Positions 35,874 through 44,717 of a stretch of 64,000 bases of DNA are shown in pieces. The stretch covers positions 114,310 through 178,309 of the forward strand of contig JAPPJY010000078.1 in the NCBI GenBank assembly GCA_028874335.1, read 5' to 3'. Both the position numbers and the translations under genes were made by a program. How positions within the stretch are numbered: the first letter of the stretch is position 1; each line of letters starts with the position of its first letter. A model generated the notes under the pieces. The model saw nothing but the letters and a program-made list of their open reading frames with translations, was not told the DNA's origin and did not search any database. Source of the stretch: Gemmatimonadota bacterium. Its GTDB lineage: Bacteria; Latescibacterota; UBA2968; GCA-2709665.

Positions 35874-36722
35874 GTGTCCGAATTGAATGCGGTAAACCTT
35901 CCAAAGGTCCCGTTTGGACGATATCGGATCAGCCGGCTCATCATGGGCGACAATCCGATCTACGGGTATTCGCACTTCAATCAGTTACTCTCAGAGCATC
36001 AGAGAGAAGCCAATTCGTCGGACCAGGTGATGGCGACCCTCCGACGCGCGGAAGAAGTGGGCGTAAACGCCTGGCAAAATACGCTTACCGAACGTTCTGC
36101 CGCAGATCTTCGGCGATACCGCGACGAGGGAGGCGCGATCCATTACTTCTGTCTCAGCGGGGGCGGAAACTGGTACGAGGATCCGTCGCTGATCGACGAA
36201 GCCGCCACGCATGAACCCATCGGAATGGCGCCGCATGGAAGCGGGGTCGCAGGGCGGTGTCTCAAGGAGAATCGCCTCGGACATCTTCAGGAAATCCTCA
36301 AGCGCATTCGTGGCACCGGGACCATGGTCGGCCTGTCGGTACATAATCCCCGCATCATCGATATTGCCGAAGACGAAGATTGGGACATCGATTATTACAT
36401 GACCGCCCTGTATTATCTGGAGGGTGCACAAAAGGAATTCGAACGAAACTTCGGTCATCCGCCCCTTGGTGAAATCTACCTCCGCGAACATCGCGAACGT
36501 ATGTGTCGGATTATCAGGAATACCGCCAAACCCTGTATTGCATTCAAAGTCCTCGCGGCCGGACGTTCCATCGGTTCCGGGAACCAGATTCGCGAAGAGT
36601 TCGCATTCACGCTGAACAATATCAAATCCAATGATATACTTCTGGTCGGGATGTATCAGAAATTCAACGATCAACTGGGCGAAAATGCGGCGATGGTAGC
36701 GGAATTGTGTCAGGGATCTTGA
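35874..36722 (+). CDS. TIM-barrel-like protein of unknown function (aldo/keto reductase-like)
   Basis: This 282-residue protein starts with a beta-strand/glycine-rich turn ISRLIMGDNPIYGYSHF, then alternating helix and strand segments: EEVGVNAWQNTLTERSAADLRRY, GTGTMVGLSVHNPRIIDIAE and CIAFKVLAAGRSIGS. The repeated (beta/alpha) rhythm, and the NTAKPCIAFKVLAAGR strand near the end, suggest a TIM barrel. I recall similar uncharacterised proteins from Planctomycetes- and Latescibacteria-like genomes but no function. The GTG start lies right after the conserved intergenic element. A terminator follows the gene. Confidence 0.6.
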   Translation: MSELNAVNLPKVPFGRYRISRLIMGDNPIYGYSHFNQLLSEHQREANSSDQVMATLRRAEEVGVNAWQNTLTERSAADLRRYRDEGGAIHYFCLSGGGNWYEDPSLIDEAATHEPIGMAPHGSGVAGRCLKENRLGHLQEILKRIRGTGTMVGLSVHNPRIIDIAEDEDWDIDYYMTALYYLEGAQKEFERNFGHPPLGEIYLREHRERMCRIIRNTAKPCIAFKVLAAGRSIGSGNQIREEFAFTLNNIKSNDILLVGMYQKFNDQLGENAAMVAELCQGS

Positions 36723-37268
36723 ACGCCCCCAAGCCCGGCGCGGAACAGCCTTCCAACCGGTCGACCTCAGCCCTGAAGGGATCGTAGATTACCAGGTCCG
36801 CTCAGGGCTCGTGTTTTTTCCGTGTACAATCAGGAGCGATGGGGAAGTTAGCGTTGAGTTTGTTATGGAAAACACGCCATGCCATGCCCATCCCGTGACT
36901 TCCCTCCGTGCCCTCCACGTACCCTGCGGCGCCATTCCCGAAATGACGGCTCGCAGGGTTGCGATTGGTGATAATTCCTTTAAATTTTCTATAGGACGGA
37001 GCCCGTCTCTGTGTCACTGGCTTCAGAGACGTGGTTTGTTCTCCCAGGTACCACACTGTTACGGTTCTATCCGTTCCAGTTGCTCCGGAAGTCCTCCGGC
37101 GGTTTTTCTGAATTGTATCGAGTCGGCTTCGGACTCAATTTGGAGTCGATGCCTGAACCCGGCCTGCCGGCGCCGACCCGACATCGCGGACGGGCGCTGT
37201 CCCGAGTCCTCTGAAAAATGCCTGCGAAACGGGTATGCGGGGAACTTCAGCAGTTAGGACGGATCGTC
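36723..37268 (+). other. 546-bp intergenic stretch
   Basis: Apart from the terminator at 36769-36819 I see no supported gene. A 148-codon frame on the + strand has no family features and crosses the STAS start region. The part just before the STAS gene includes TTTAAATTTTCTATAGGACGG, which may contain promoter elements. Confidence 0.5.
36769..36819 (+). terminator. Terminator after the TIM-barrel-like gene
   Basis: AGCCCTGA and TCAGGGCT are perfect complements with a 25-nt loop. Six T residues follow at 36814-36819. Confidence 0.7.
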
Positions 37269-37616
37269 ATGGATCTGGACGTTACATGGGAGCGGAAGCA
37301 CGGAGTCCTGATCGCAGTCCTCGCGGGTCGCATCGATGGCAACAATGCCGAAGTTCTTCAGGATACGCTGGAGTTTGGAATCGGCCCGGAAGAAAGTGCT
37401 CTGATCCTGGATTTCGAGCAGGTCACTTTCATCAGCAGCGCGGGGCTCCGCGTTGGTGTGATCATCGCCTGGAAATTCAAGGACCCCGGAAAGCAATTCG
37501 GCGTATGCACGCTCACCGATCCGGTCCGTGAAGTCATCACCATCAGCGGTTTCGATCAGATAATCGACATTTACGCGTCACAGGCAGAGGCAATCAAAGC
37601 GTTCGAGGATAACTAA
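37269..37616 (+). CDS. STAS-domain anti-sigma factor antagonist-like protein
   Basis: This 115-residue protein is a single STAS domain: ISSAGLRVGVIIAWKF is the SpoIIAA/RsbV-type motif, with the serine that a partner-switching kinase phosphorylates (the second Ser of SSAGL) near residue 59. It has no membrane segment. Such proteins bind an RsbW-like serine kinase or anti-sigma factor when unphosphorylated. No sigma factor or kinase gene is adjacent. The NCS2 permease 0.9 kb downstream carries a C-terminal ATPase-like domain that could be a partner. The ATG at 37269 (MDLDVTW) is preferred to 37218. Confidence 0.85.
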   Translation: MDLDVTWERKHGVLIAVLAGRIDGNNAEVLQDTLEFGIGPEESALILDFEQVTFISSAGLRVGVIIAWKFKDPGKQFGVCTLTDPVREVITISGFDQIIDIYASQAEAIKAFEDN

Positions 37617-37813
37617 CCTTGATTCCTAAGTTTTCGGGGACGTTAATTCGAATATGTGCTTGTAAATAAAGGCGATTAGAAGGCTGATTACCAGGATACA
37701 CCAGGTCACTGGCCGTGAAGGGAAAAAACGTCTTTCCATACGTCGATAACGCCCTGTTTCGGAGGGTTTTATCGCGTCGCCGCGTTGCTGTTTTTTTTCG
37801 GATTGAGGCTAAG
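37615..37813 (+). repeat. ~200-bp conserved intergenic element, copy B
   Basis: This is the second copy of the element at 35668-35872, in the same orientation. Shared blocks include TTTTCGGGGACGTTAA, ACCAGGATACACCAGGTCAC and TTTTTCGGATTGAGGCTAAG. It lies between the STAS gene and the small gene at 37882. Confidence 0.75.
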
Positions 37814-37881
37814 CTGAATCCTGGAGAAAGTGCATTCATTCGTGAAACAGAAGACCGACCCAAAAGAACCGGAGCGAAGCC

Positions 37882-38163
37882 ATGAACAGCGATGAAGAAA
37901 AAATCGGATCGATGCAGAGCGCGGTTGACATGCAGATCATTGGCGACAACATCTCCGACATTGCTGAATTCACGATCGACAAGTATGAATTCAGGAATGA
38001 CAACACCCTCTCTTCGGATGTGCGGGAAAAAGCGGCCGCGAGGATCGAGGAGGCGCTCTGGGAGCGGGTTAACGAACTGAACCTGTTGCGCAAACAGTAC
38101 CTGGCAGGGCTGTTCAGCCTGGCAGATGAGAAGCTTAGCGAGGTTGTCGATAAGCGGGAATAA
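37882..38163 (+). CDS. Small hypothetical protein
   Basis: This 93-residue soluble protein has a long C-terminal helix-rich part (REKAAARIEEALWERVNELNLLRKQYLAGLFSLADEKLSE). I do not recognise the family. GGAGCGAAGCC precedes the ATG at a good distance. It lies between a STAS gene and an NCS2 permease with a kinase-like C-terminus, downstream of element copy B. Confidence 0.5.
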   Translation: MNSDEEKIGSMQSAVDMQIIGDNISDIAEFTIDKYEFRNDNTLSSDVREKAAARIEEALWERVNELNLLRKQYLAGLFSLADEKLSEVVDKRE

Positions 38164-38467
38164 CGATCGGTCCCATCCTGCCGGTCGTCCCGGAAAAGGA
38201 TGAGGGGGTCCGAAATCTGCGATCGCCGGCACGATCTTGCGGTGCCGGGTACGGGAAGTTGAGTACGGGGGTGGGAACAGGCGGCCCGTGAACTCAACGA
38301 AGCCTTTTTAGAATTCCGATTTACGGGCAGCGCGCGAGCATTCCAGCGGTGGGCACGCGGGCGACCCGCAAAGGATTTTAAAAGGGCTTTTTCGTTTTGT
38401 AACTTGAAGCCTCACCGTGCAACAGGATCACCCGGTTCCCCCGGAGACGGAACGGGAGGCGCATCTG
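38164..38467 (+). other. 304-bp gap before the NCS2 permease
   Basis: No gene is visible. It holds GC-rich palindromic pieces (CGATCGCCGGCACGATC and similar) and an A/T-rich patch AGGATTTTAAAAGGGCTTTTTCG just before the permease, which might contain a promoter. Confidence 0.4.
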
Positions 38468-40210
38468 ATGCCTGCCCCTGCAAACGAGAGAATCCGCTAC
38501 GAAACAGACCAGTCCTGCCCCCTGCTTCTGGCAATCGGGGTCGGTATTCAGGGTATCGTGATTGTGCTGACGCCCACTGTGCTGGTCGTGGCCATTACGG
38601 TTCTTGCCGCCGGACAGGATCAACGATTCATGTCGTGGGCCGTGTTCGCGGCACTGATCCTTACCGGAGCGGCCACCGCTTTACAGGCCGCAAGGATCGG
38701 CCGGTTGGGCGGCGGCCACCTGCTGATAACGGGCGTCACCCCGAATTTCATCGCCGTCTCGATCCTTGCCCTGGAGGAGGGCGGTCCCTCAATGCTGGCC
38801 GGGCTTGTTGTCGTCTCCTCGTTATTCTACGTCGCAGTGGGGACATGGCTGCCGCTTCTGCGCCGTATCATAACGCCTGTCGTCTCCGGCACGGTTCAAA
38901 TGCTGATCGCGGCCATGGTAATTCCGTTTGCACTCGACCGGCTGAAAGACGTGCCGGAGAGCGCACATGCAGCGGCGGGCCCCTGTGTTGCGGCGGTAAC
39001 CCTGGTTGTTTCAACGATGCTGATATTACGGGCTCCCGCGTCCTGGCGAATGTGGTCTCTGCTGGGGGGAATCGCCGCGGGTTGTGCGGCCGCCGCGCCG
39101 TTCGGGCTATACAATTTCGCGCGATTGAGCGGTTCGTCGTGGGTGGGAATCCCCGAAAGCGGTTTTTCGGGCGTGGACCTGACTCCGCACGCGGGATTTT
39201 GGGCGCTGCTGCCCATGTTTCTCATCGTGACCCTGGTACAGGCCATCAAGGGCATCAGCGACGGTGTCGTGGCCCAACGGGCGGCGCGGAACAGGCCTCG
39301 CGCGACCGATTTTCGATTGATCCAGGGCTCGCTCTATGCCAACGGCGCTGGCATCCTGATGTCCGGCATTGCCGGCACGCCACCCACGAGCACCTATTCG
39401 TCGTTTTCGACCTCGCTCATTAATCTCACGGGAGTATCCGCCCGCAACGTTGGCTATACCATGGGCGGCCTTCTGGTGGTCCTGGCCTTCTTTCCGAAGG
39501 TAACGGGTGTCCTGCTCACCATTCCCGGCCCGGTTATGGGCGGCTTTCTTCTGTTCGCCCTTGGCATGTTTTTCGTTGAGGGAATTCAGACCCTGTCGCG
39601 GGCCGGCCTCGACCTGCAACACGCCATCGTTGCGGGGCTGGCATTCTCCATCGGCCTCGGTATGCAACACCAGAATATCCTGGAGGGCATCCTGGGAAAG
39701 CCCTGGGGCGCATTGCTCGGCAACGGGATGACCATGGGCACGGCGACAGCGATCGGACTGACAGCGTTCCTTGAACTGACCCGTCCGCGGCGCCGGCGTC
39801 TGGAGGCCCGGCTGGACATTTCGGATTTGCCGCGTATCGATGCGTTTCTGGAAGAGGTTGGAGGCTGGATGGGTTGGGACGCCGCCTCGACCGGACGGTT
39901 GCGCTCCGCGGGGGAGGAGACTCTGGTGAGTCTGCTGGAGCCGGAAAACGAACATCCTCCAGACCGCGTGCCGCGCCTGATCGTCGTTGCCCGCAACGAG
40001 GGCGAGGCCGTGGAACTGGAATTCATTGCGGTTTTTGACGAAGAAAACCTGGAAGACCGCCTCGCTTTTCTCGGCGAACAGGAGGAAACCCCGGACGAGA
40101 GCGAGTTATCGTTTCGAATTCTACGACATTACGCTTCTTCTGTCAGGCATCAGAAGTACCACGGCATGGACATCGTTACCGTACGAGTGGTCCCGCAGGA
40201 AGGTTCCTGA
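38468..40210 (+). CDS. NCS2 (uracil/xanthine-type) permease with C-terminal ATPase-like domain
   Basis: This 580-residue protein has, at about 18-430, some 12-14 membrane segments of the nucleobase/ascorbate transporter fold. Conserved features include QGIVIVLTPTVLV, GLYANGAGILMSGIAGTPPTSTYSSFS and NVGYTMGGLLVVLAFF. The C-terminal ~145 residues are soluble. They start LPRIDAFLEEVGGWMGWD and end with ELSFRILRHYASSVRHQKYHGMDIVTVRV, a layout like an RsbW/SpoIIAB-type HATPase. The usual N-box asparagine and DxGxG motif are not evident, so ATP binding is doubtful. It is preceded by a STAS protein and a small unknown protein. The ATG at 38468 has GGGAGG upstream; GTG 38417 is an alternative. Confidence 0.7.
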   Translation: MPAPANERIRYETDQSCPLLLAIGVGIQGIVIVLTPTVLVVAITVLAAGQDQRFMSWAVFAALILTGAATALQAARIGRLGGGHLLITGVTPNFIAVSILALEEGGPSMLAGLVVVSSLFYVAVGTWLPLLRRIITPVVSGTVQMLIAAMVIPFALDRLKDVPESAHAAAGPCVAAVTLVVSTMLILRAPASWRMWSLLGGIAAGCAAAAPFGLYNFARLSGSSWVGIPESGFSGVDLTPHAGFWALLPMFLIVTLVQAIKGISDGVVAQRAARNRPRATDFRLIQGSLYANGAGILMSGIAGTPPTSTYSSFSTSLINLTGVSARNVGYTMGGLLVVLAFFPKVTGVLLTIPGPVMGGFLLFALGMFFVEGIQTLSRAGLDLQHAIVAGLAFSIGLGMQHQNILEGILGKPWGALLGNGMTMGTATAIGLTAFLELTRPRRRRLEARLDISDLPRIDAFLEEVGGWMGWDAASTGRLRSAGEETLVSLLEPENEHPPDRVPRLIVVARNEGEAVELEFIAVFDEENLEDRLAFLGEQEETPDESELSFRILRHYASSVRHQKYHGMDIVTVRVVPQEGS

Positions 40211-40234
40211 ATCCCTGAGTCGACGTCCAAATGG

Positions 40235-41089
40235 TCAGGCTTTTCCGGGACTGGACGCCACTTGAGCGCGGTATTCCTCCACCAGAGCGGCGGCTCCGGC
40301 CCGGATGAAGCCCAATTCCGAGGTTGCTTCGTAAAACGCGGCTCCCCTGTGAGCCCACTCGCCCGCGGCGGCGGCGCTCCAGGGCATGGTGCCGAAGGCT
40401 ACGCCGTGCTTCTTGCAGAGTTTCAGGACGGCTTCCATCGGGCCGCGCACCTCGGGATGGTCGAAGTCGCCGGGATGTCCGAATTCGATGGAGGTGTCTC
40501 CGGGCCCCACGAAGCACATGTCGACCCCTGGTTGACTCAGAATCTCCCCGGCGTTACGATAGCCCGTGACCGTCTCCAGATGGACCACGAGTGTGGTCTC
40601 CCGGTCCTGTTCGTCCATCCATCCCCGCCAGTCCGAAACCTCCCTGTAGTCGCTGTTGCCCCACCCCGGCGCCACGGCGCGGGTCCCCGCGGGGGGAAAT
40701 TTCAGGTAGCTGAGCAGACGCCTGACCTGCTCCCCGGTTTCCGTACGGGGCAGCTGGATTCCCACCACGCCGGCCTCCAGCAGCTTCGCGACCTCCTGCC
40801 GTTCCAGTTGGGGCGTCTTGGCGATGACGGGCAGGCCGTTGTCGCGTGCCGAGAGAATGGTGTCGGCCAGGTCCTGCAGGTCGAAGAGGCTGTGCTCGTA
40901 CTCGATGTAGACGAAGTCGAAGCCGGCGTGCCGGAACATCTTGACGAGGGAAGGATGGGCAAACGCCTCGATTGTCGCGCCGATCAACACCTCGCCCTTT
41001 TTCAGACGGGCTTTGAGGTGGCGTCCCGGACCTCCTTCCGGGTACCAGGGATTGTCAACTCCCTTGCTGCTGTTCGAGAGCGGTGGCAT
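40235..41089 (-). CDS. HpcH/HpaI-type aldolase/citrate lyase family protein
   Basis: This 284-residue protein has the core of 2-keto-3-deoxy acid aldolases: GFDFVYIEYEHSLFDLQDLADTI (metal- and substrate-binding acid region), GVVGIQLPRTETGEQVRRLL, VVHLETVTGYRNAGEIL and GVDMCFVGPGDTSIEFGHPG. These give the metal-binding Glu and Asp typical of class II HpcH/HpaI aldolases, which reversibly cleave a 4-hydroxy-2-oxo acid to pyruvate and an aldehyde. The exact substrate is unknown. It ends 24 bp before the convergent permease gene and starts 24 bp after surE. Confidence 0.85.
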   Translation of the reverse strand: MPPLSNSSKGVDNPWYPEGGPGRHLKARLKKGEVLIGATIEAFAHPSLVKMFRHAGFDFVYIEYEHSLFDLQDLADTILSARDNGLPVIAKTPQLERQEVAKLLEAGVVGIQLPRTETGEQVRRLLSYLKFPPAGTRAVAPGWGNSDYREVSDWRGWMDEQDRETTLVVHLETVTGYRNAGEILSQPGVDMCFVGPGDTSIEFGHPGDFDHPEVRGPMEAVLKLCKKHGVAFGTMPWSAAAAGEWAHRGAAFYEATSELGFIRAGAAALVEEYRAQVASSPGKA

Positions 41090-41113
41090 TGGGCCTCCTG
41101 ATCTTTAACCCAT

Positions 41114-41797
41114 TCAAACGCGTATCTTCGAGATTGAAATGTGGCCGTTGAAACAGGTGTCGATATCGCTGCCGGGCTGACGCGGGCGCTCCTGGTAGAC
41201 ACCTGCGTACTCATAATCGTCTCCGGTTCGCGTGTAAGTGTTCATTTGCGGACTGCTGTCCACATGGGCCTGTCTTGTTTCCAGAACGACCCTTTCGTGT
41301 TCAGGATGCGGCAGATTCACGCTGAGAAAACACCCCGATTCCAGCGCTTCCCCAAGTATCTTGTTCAGAAGGGGCTCAAGCCGTTTTTCGGCAAGACGCC
41401 AGTCGATGGTCCGGTCCTTCTCTCTATAATGTGACAGGGCGACGGCCCTGCAACCCAGAATGGCCGCCTCCCGGGCCGCGGCCACGGTCCCGGAATCGTA
41501 GACGTCCACCCCGAGATTGCTTCCGTTGTTGATCCCGGAGAGCAGCCAGTCGCCATCGGGCGCCAGCCGGCTCAGGGCCAGCCGGGCACAGTCCGCGGGC
41601 GTGCCCCAAATTCGGAAACGCGTTTCCGTCAGTCTATCCACACGGACAGGACCGTTTGTCGTCAACCGGTGCCCTACGCCTGACTGGGGCTCTGCCGGCG
41701 CTGCAACGACGACCTCGCCCCAACGGGATGCCAGCCCAACCAGCGTTTTCAGCCCCTCTGCATCAATCCCGTCGTCGTTCGTAACGATCAGCTTCAC
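41114..41797 (-). CDS. surE: 5'-nucleotidase SurE
   Basis: This 227-residue protein has the family start IVTNDDGIDAEGLKTLV with the metal-binding Asp pair, GTPADCARLAL near residue 85, SGINNGSNLGVDVYDSGTVAAAREAA near 105, and NLPHPE near 180. SurE is a divalent-metal-dependent phosphatase for 5'- and 3'-nucleotides and exopolyphosphate. The start is GTG at 41797. It is followed by an aldolase gene and preceded by a rhodanese gene (22 nt), all on the minus strand. Confidence 0.92.
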   Translation of the reverse strand: MKLIVTNDDGIDAEGLKTLVGLASRWGEVVVAAPAEPQSGVGHRLTTNGPVRVDRLTETRFRIWGTPADCARLALSRLAPDGDWLLSGINNGSNLGVDVYDSGTVAAAREAAILGCRAVALSHYREKDRTIDWRLAEKRLEPLLNKILGEALESGCFLSVNLPHPEHERVVLETRQAHVDSSPQMNTYTRTGDDYEYAGVYQERPRQPGSDIDTCFNGHISISKIRV

Positions 41798-41818
41798 GCT
41801 AGACTCCCGGTCCGACCG

Positions 41819-42424
41819 CTATTGCAAAGGCGCCTTTGAAGCTCGTGAATCGGCAGGGTCCATCTGGTGCAGAGACTTCTTAAGCAGGCGGCCCCAGTAA
41901 CTGTCATACGGGTGGACCGCCCGCACCCGTTCTTCTCCCCGGCAGACAGGCCGGCCTTCATTGGCCCATCTGAAAATCGATCCTTCCAGATTGTAGACTT
42001 TCCTGTAGCCCTTCTCCATAAGGAATCCGGCGAGTTCAGACGAGCGGTACCCCACGGAACAGTACACGACGATACGTCGGTTCGCTGGTACGCCCCTGAG
42101 TACCCTCAGCGCTTCGGCCTTCGAGGGAGAAGGCCTGGCGCCGCAAAGATGGCTGACGGCATATTCCTCTGATTCCCGTACGTCCAGCAGAACGAGGTCT
42201 TCCTGCTTTGGCAACCTGTTCAGCCACGCTTGCAGAGTATCCGCGGAAAGTTGCGCGACATCCGGAAATTTGCCGCGAATCATCCTGAGCGTCGATGACC
42301 ACGCCTTCGCGCTGTCTTTGGCTTGTTCCTGCGCGATTGAGGAAGCAGGCGGGCAGGCAAGGATACCGGCAATAATAAACAACGGCAGGAGAGGCATGAA
42401 AGAAGGGCGATAGTGGGACGCCAT
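41819..42424 (-). CDS. Exported rhodanese-like protein
   Basis: This 201-residue protein has an N-terminal hydrophobic signal (LLPLFIIAGILACPP, about 12-26) followed by a rhodanese domain at about 50-165 with LVLLDVRESEEY and the active-site loop VVYCSVGYRSSELA (catalytic Cys). It may transfer sulfur or bind oxyanions in the periplasm. The hydrophobic segment contains a Cys (GILAC), so it could be a lipoprotein. It lies 4 nt after the alpha/beta hydrolase gene. Confidence 0.82.
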   Translation of the reverse strand: MASHYRPSFMPLLPLFIIAGILACPPASSIAQEQAKDSAKAWSSTLRMIRGKFPDVAQLSADTLQAWLNRLPKQEDLVLLDVRESEEYAVSHLCGARPSPSKAEALRVLRGVPANRRIVVYCSVGYRSSELAGFLMEKGYRKVYNLEGSIFRWANEGRPVCRGEERVRAVHPYDSYWGRLLKKSLHQMDPADSRASKAPLQ

Positions 42425-42428
42425 GGAA

Positions 42429-43334
42429 TCAGATTAGCGAATGACTCTCGAGGAACTCGCGCATCGCCTCGAAGCACTCCGCGGGCTGTTCCAATAGCAG
42501 GAGGTGGGTCGTTTCAGGGAGAAAATCGTAGTCGACGGTTACAATATCGCTAAGGTCGAGTGTCGGAAGGTATGAAAACGGCAACGTGGGATCCGCGCCG
42601 ATGACCTTTAATGGGCAACGGAATTTCGGAAAGTCCACCAGCACGGCAAAAGTGGCAGCATAGTCGACGATCTGCGCTTCGTATTCACGCGGACACCGGA
42701 GTTCAAAACCCGGACGGTTCGGGGATCTGCGAAGCGTCGTCCTTGCCACAAGTTCGAAGACGCCAGGCACGACGCGCTGGAAGGTCGGCAGATAGGGCAG
42801 TACGTCGGCGAATTCCTCCCTGGTATTGAAATGGTTCGCGCGGCGTCGCGTCATTGCGGCCACGCGCTCCGCCGCGGCGTCGAATTCTTCGTAACTGGCG
42901 CCGTGCTTGCACAGTGGGGGGTCGAAGAGAACGCACGCGGAGAATCCGTCGCCTCTGACGGGCGAAAGCAGCGTGGTCAGGGACGAAACCGAGTGGAATA
43001 CGCCTATTTTCGGCCTACGCCCCCAGTGCCGGTCGATCGCTTCGAGAATACGGTCGTGGTCATTGACGAACGTGGGAACACTATGCTCATGAATGGAACT
43101 GACCCCGTTCCATCCGTGGTTCCTCAGGTCGTAGACAATCAGGTCGAACTCGTCCAGCAGCAATGACCAGAACGGATAATAGAGATCGCTCGCGAGACCG
43201 TTACCATGGGTGAGTATGAGACGGGGACCCCCGGGATTTCCATGGCGGCGCAGGGTAATGCGGGTGTTGTCGTCCACGGGAACATCGAAGGTGGCGAGCG
43301 GTTCCGGGATGTCCCAAACGGCTTTGGAATTCAT
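42429..43334 (-). CDS. Alpha/beta hydrolase
   Basis: This 301-residue protein has LILTHGNGLASDLYYPFW (oxyanion region), LIVYDLRNHGWNG, the nucleophile elbow GVFHSVSSLTTLL (Ser in a variant of GxSxG, here HSVSS), VIGADPTLPF and a terminal His in LPETTHLLLLEQP. The start is the ATG at 43334 (MNSKAVWDI) inside the longer track ORF. Its relatives cleave esters or thioesters. It lies 158 bp after the stand-alone acyl carrier protein gene, so a role in releasing acyl chains is possible but unproven. Confidence 0.8.
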   Translation of the reverse strand: MNSKAVWDIPEPLATFDVPVDDNTRITLRRHGNPGGPRLILTHGNGLASDLYYPFWSLLLDEFDLIVYDLRNHGWNGVSSIHEHSVPTFVNDHDRILEAIDRHWGRRPKIGVFHSVSSLTTLLSPVRGDGFSACVLFDPPLCKHGASYEEFDAAAERVAAMTRRRANHFNTREEFADVLPYLPTFQRVVPGVFELVARTTLRRSPNRPGFELRCPREYEAQIVDYAATFAVLVDFPKFRCPLKVIGADPTLPFSYLPTLDLSDIVTVDYDFLPETTHLLLLEQPAECFEAMREFLESHSLI

Positions 43335-43492
43335 GGTCAAGTCGCTGGTCTCGCCGTGGTTGGGTATTTCAACAACTCGATCCGAGGTTGAACTACAGAG
43401 TGGGCGCCGAATTGCCGCAAATTCAATTTGGCCCCGGATTGGAATCCGGGGCCATTCTTCGTGCAGTGAACGCACTCCGATTGGAATGCGAC

Positions 43493-43732
43493 TCAGCCTT
43501 CATCGAGACGATTGACAAGGTCGCGCACGCTCTTGACTTCACCACAATCTTCAAGCGTAAACTTGACCTCGAATTCCTGCGCGACCAATTTCGCGAACGC
43601 CACCAGGTCCACGGAGGAAATACCGGCCTCCATCAGGCTGATGTTCAGATCATCAGGCAGCGCAATCGGCTTTCCGTCGACTTCGAGATTCTCCGCGATG
43701 AGACTTCTGAGGCGATCTTCCGTTGAAGCCAT
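43493..43732 (-). CDS. Stand-alone acyl carrier protein
   Basis: This 79-residue four-helix protein has the phosphopantetheine site GISSVDLVAFAKLVAQEF, where the serine (SSVD) replaces the usual DSL context. Size and helix pattern match free acyl carrier proteins. It has its own promoter (43777-43805) and leads the minus-strand set ACP-hydrolase-rhodanese-surE-aldolase. The PKS gene is about 2 kb away on the same strand. Whether it serves that PKS or another pathway is inference. Confidence 0.82.
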   Translation of the reverse strand: MASTEDRLRSLIAENLEVDGKPIALPDDLNISLMEAGISSVDLVAFAKLVAQEFEVKFTLEDCGEVKSVRDLVNRLDEG

Positions 43733-43776
43733 AGCTACGATCCTTTCATGTTAGTGGGTGGTCTGAACGGACAGGT

Positions 43777-43805
43777 AAGATAGCGATCACCAGATGTCAA
43801 GTCAA
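43777..43805 (-). promoter_or_regulatory. Promoter for the acyl carrier protein gene
   Basis: On the minus strand TTGACT (43805-43800), a 17-bp spacer and TATCTT (43782-43777) precede the ATG at 43732 by about 40 nt. Confidence 0.65.
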
Positions 43806-43964
43806 TTCGTTTTTTTCGGGCGGATCGGTGTTCCGCGAAAGCGGTTCCTGTTCGGGCCGGTCACAATACCGAAAAAAAATCTTTCCGCGGCCGGTCTTTC
43901 CGCTATATTGGCTGCCTTAACAACGCGATACATCAATAATATATCGACTCCCGGGGTAAATGCC

Positions 43965-44717
43965 ATGCCTTATCTCTCCGCCTCAGACAAGCGTTTCTTT
44001 AAGGAAAACGGTTGCCTCATCGTTCGCGGCGCGCTCACGTCCACTCAGGTTCGCGCCGCACGGGATGCGCTCTGGACCGGCATCGAGGCCGACCGCGACG
44101 ATCCGGCAACCTGGATCGACGCGGGGCCCCGCACACCTGTGCCGGCCAGCCATCCGGCCATCCGCGCCGCGGTTCACGAATCGCCGCTCTTCGAGATGAT
44201 GGAGGAAATGGTCGGCAAGGGCCGGCTCAATCCCGGCAGCGCGGGTCCGGCACTGGTTTACCCGTCCGCGGACAAGGCATGGTCTCTTCCGGAACGGGGC
44301 CATCTGGACGGGTACTACACTCCGACCAACGGCGTGCCCGAGGGGACGGTTGGATACACGACGATCAACCTCACGATTTACGTCATCGACGTCGCATCGA
44401 AAGGCGGCTGCTTCACCTATTGGCCGGGCAGCCACATCGTCTCATACGAATACTTCAGGACGCACTCCCTGCTGTCGGTCCGCGGCGGCACATCCAGTGA
44501 CGTCTATCCCGAAGGGACGTTGCCGGAGGGGCGCGAATTTATCGGAAGCGCCGGCGACGCCATCTTCTGGCACAGCCAGCTCTTCCATGCGGGATCCAAA
44601 AACGTCAACCGCAACATCCGCATGGCGTTGATCGGCCGCTTCGCTCGCAAGGACGTCAACGATATCCGCTTCGAGACCTGCGACGATCAATGGGCGCATT
44701 GGGAGGGTATCAACTGA
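43965..44717 (+). CDS. Phytanoyl-CoA dioxygenase (PhyH) family protein
   Basis: This 250-residue protein is a 2-oxoglutarate- and Fe(II)-dependent oxygenase. The iron ligands HLDGYY (HxD) lie near residue 109 and the distal His is in FWHSQLFHAG, followed by NIRMALIGRF with the 2-oxoglutarate-binding Arg. The start RFFKENGCLIVRGALTSTQV is typical of the family. The ATG at 43965 (MPYLSASDK) is used rather than 43794. The next gene starts in its stop codon (TGATG), so the two are coupled. The substrate is unknown. Confidence 0.85.
   Translation: MPYLSASDKRFFKENGCLIVRGALTSTQVRAARDALWTGIEADRDDPATWIDAGPRTPVPASHPAIRAAVHESPLFEMMEEMVGKGRLNPGSAGPALVYPSADKAWSLPERGHLDGYYTPTNGVPEGTVGYTTINLTIYVIDVASKGGCFTYWPGSHIVSYEYFRTHSLLSVRGGTSSDVYPEGTLPEGREFIGSAGDAIFWHSQLFHAGSKNVNRNIRMALIGRFARKDVNDIRFETCDDQWAHWEGIN

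Noticed and set aside
36811-37257. 148-codon + strand ORF between the TIM-barrel-like and STAS genes
   Set aside because: It starts within the terminator region, has no RBS or family features and overlaps the STAS leader.
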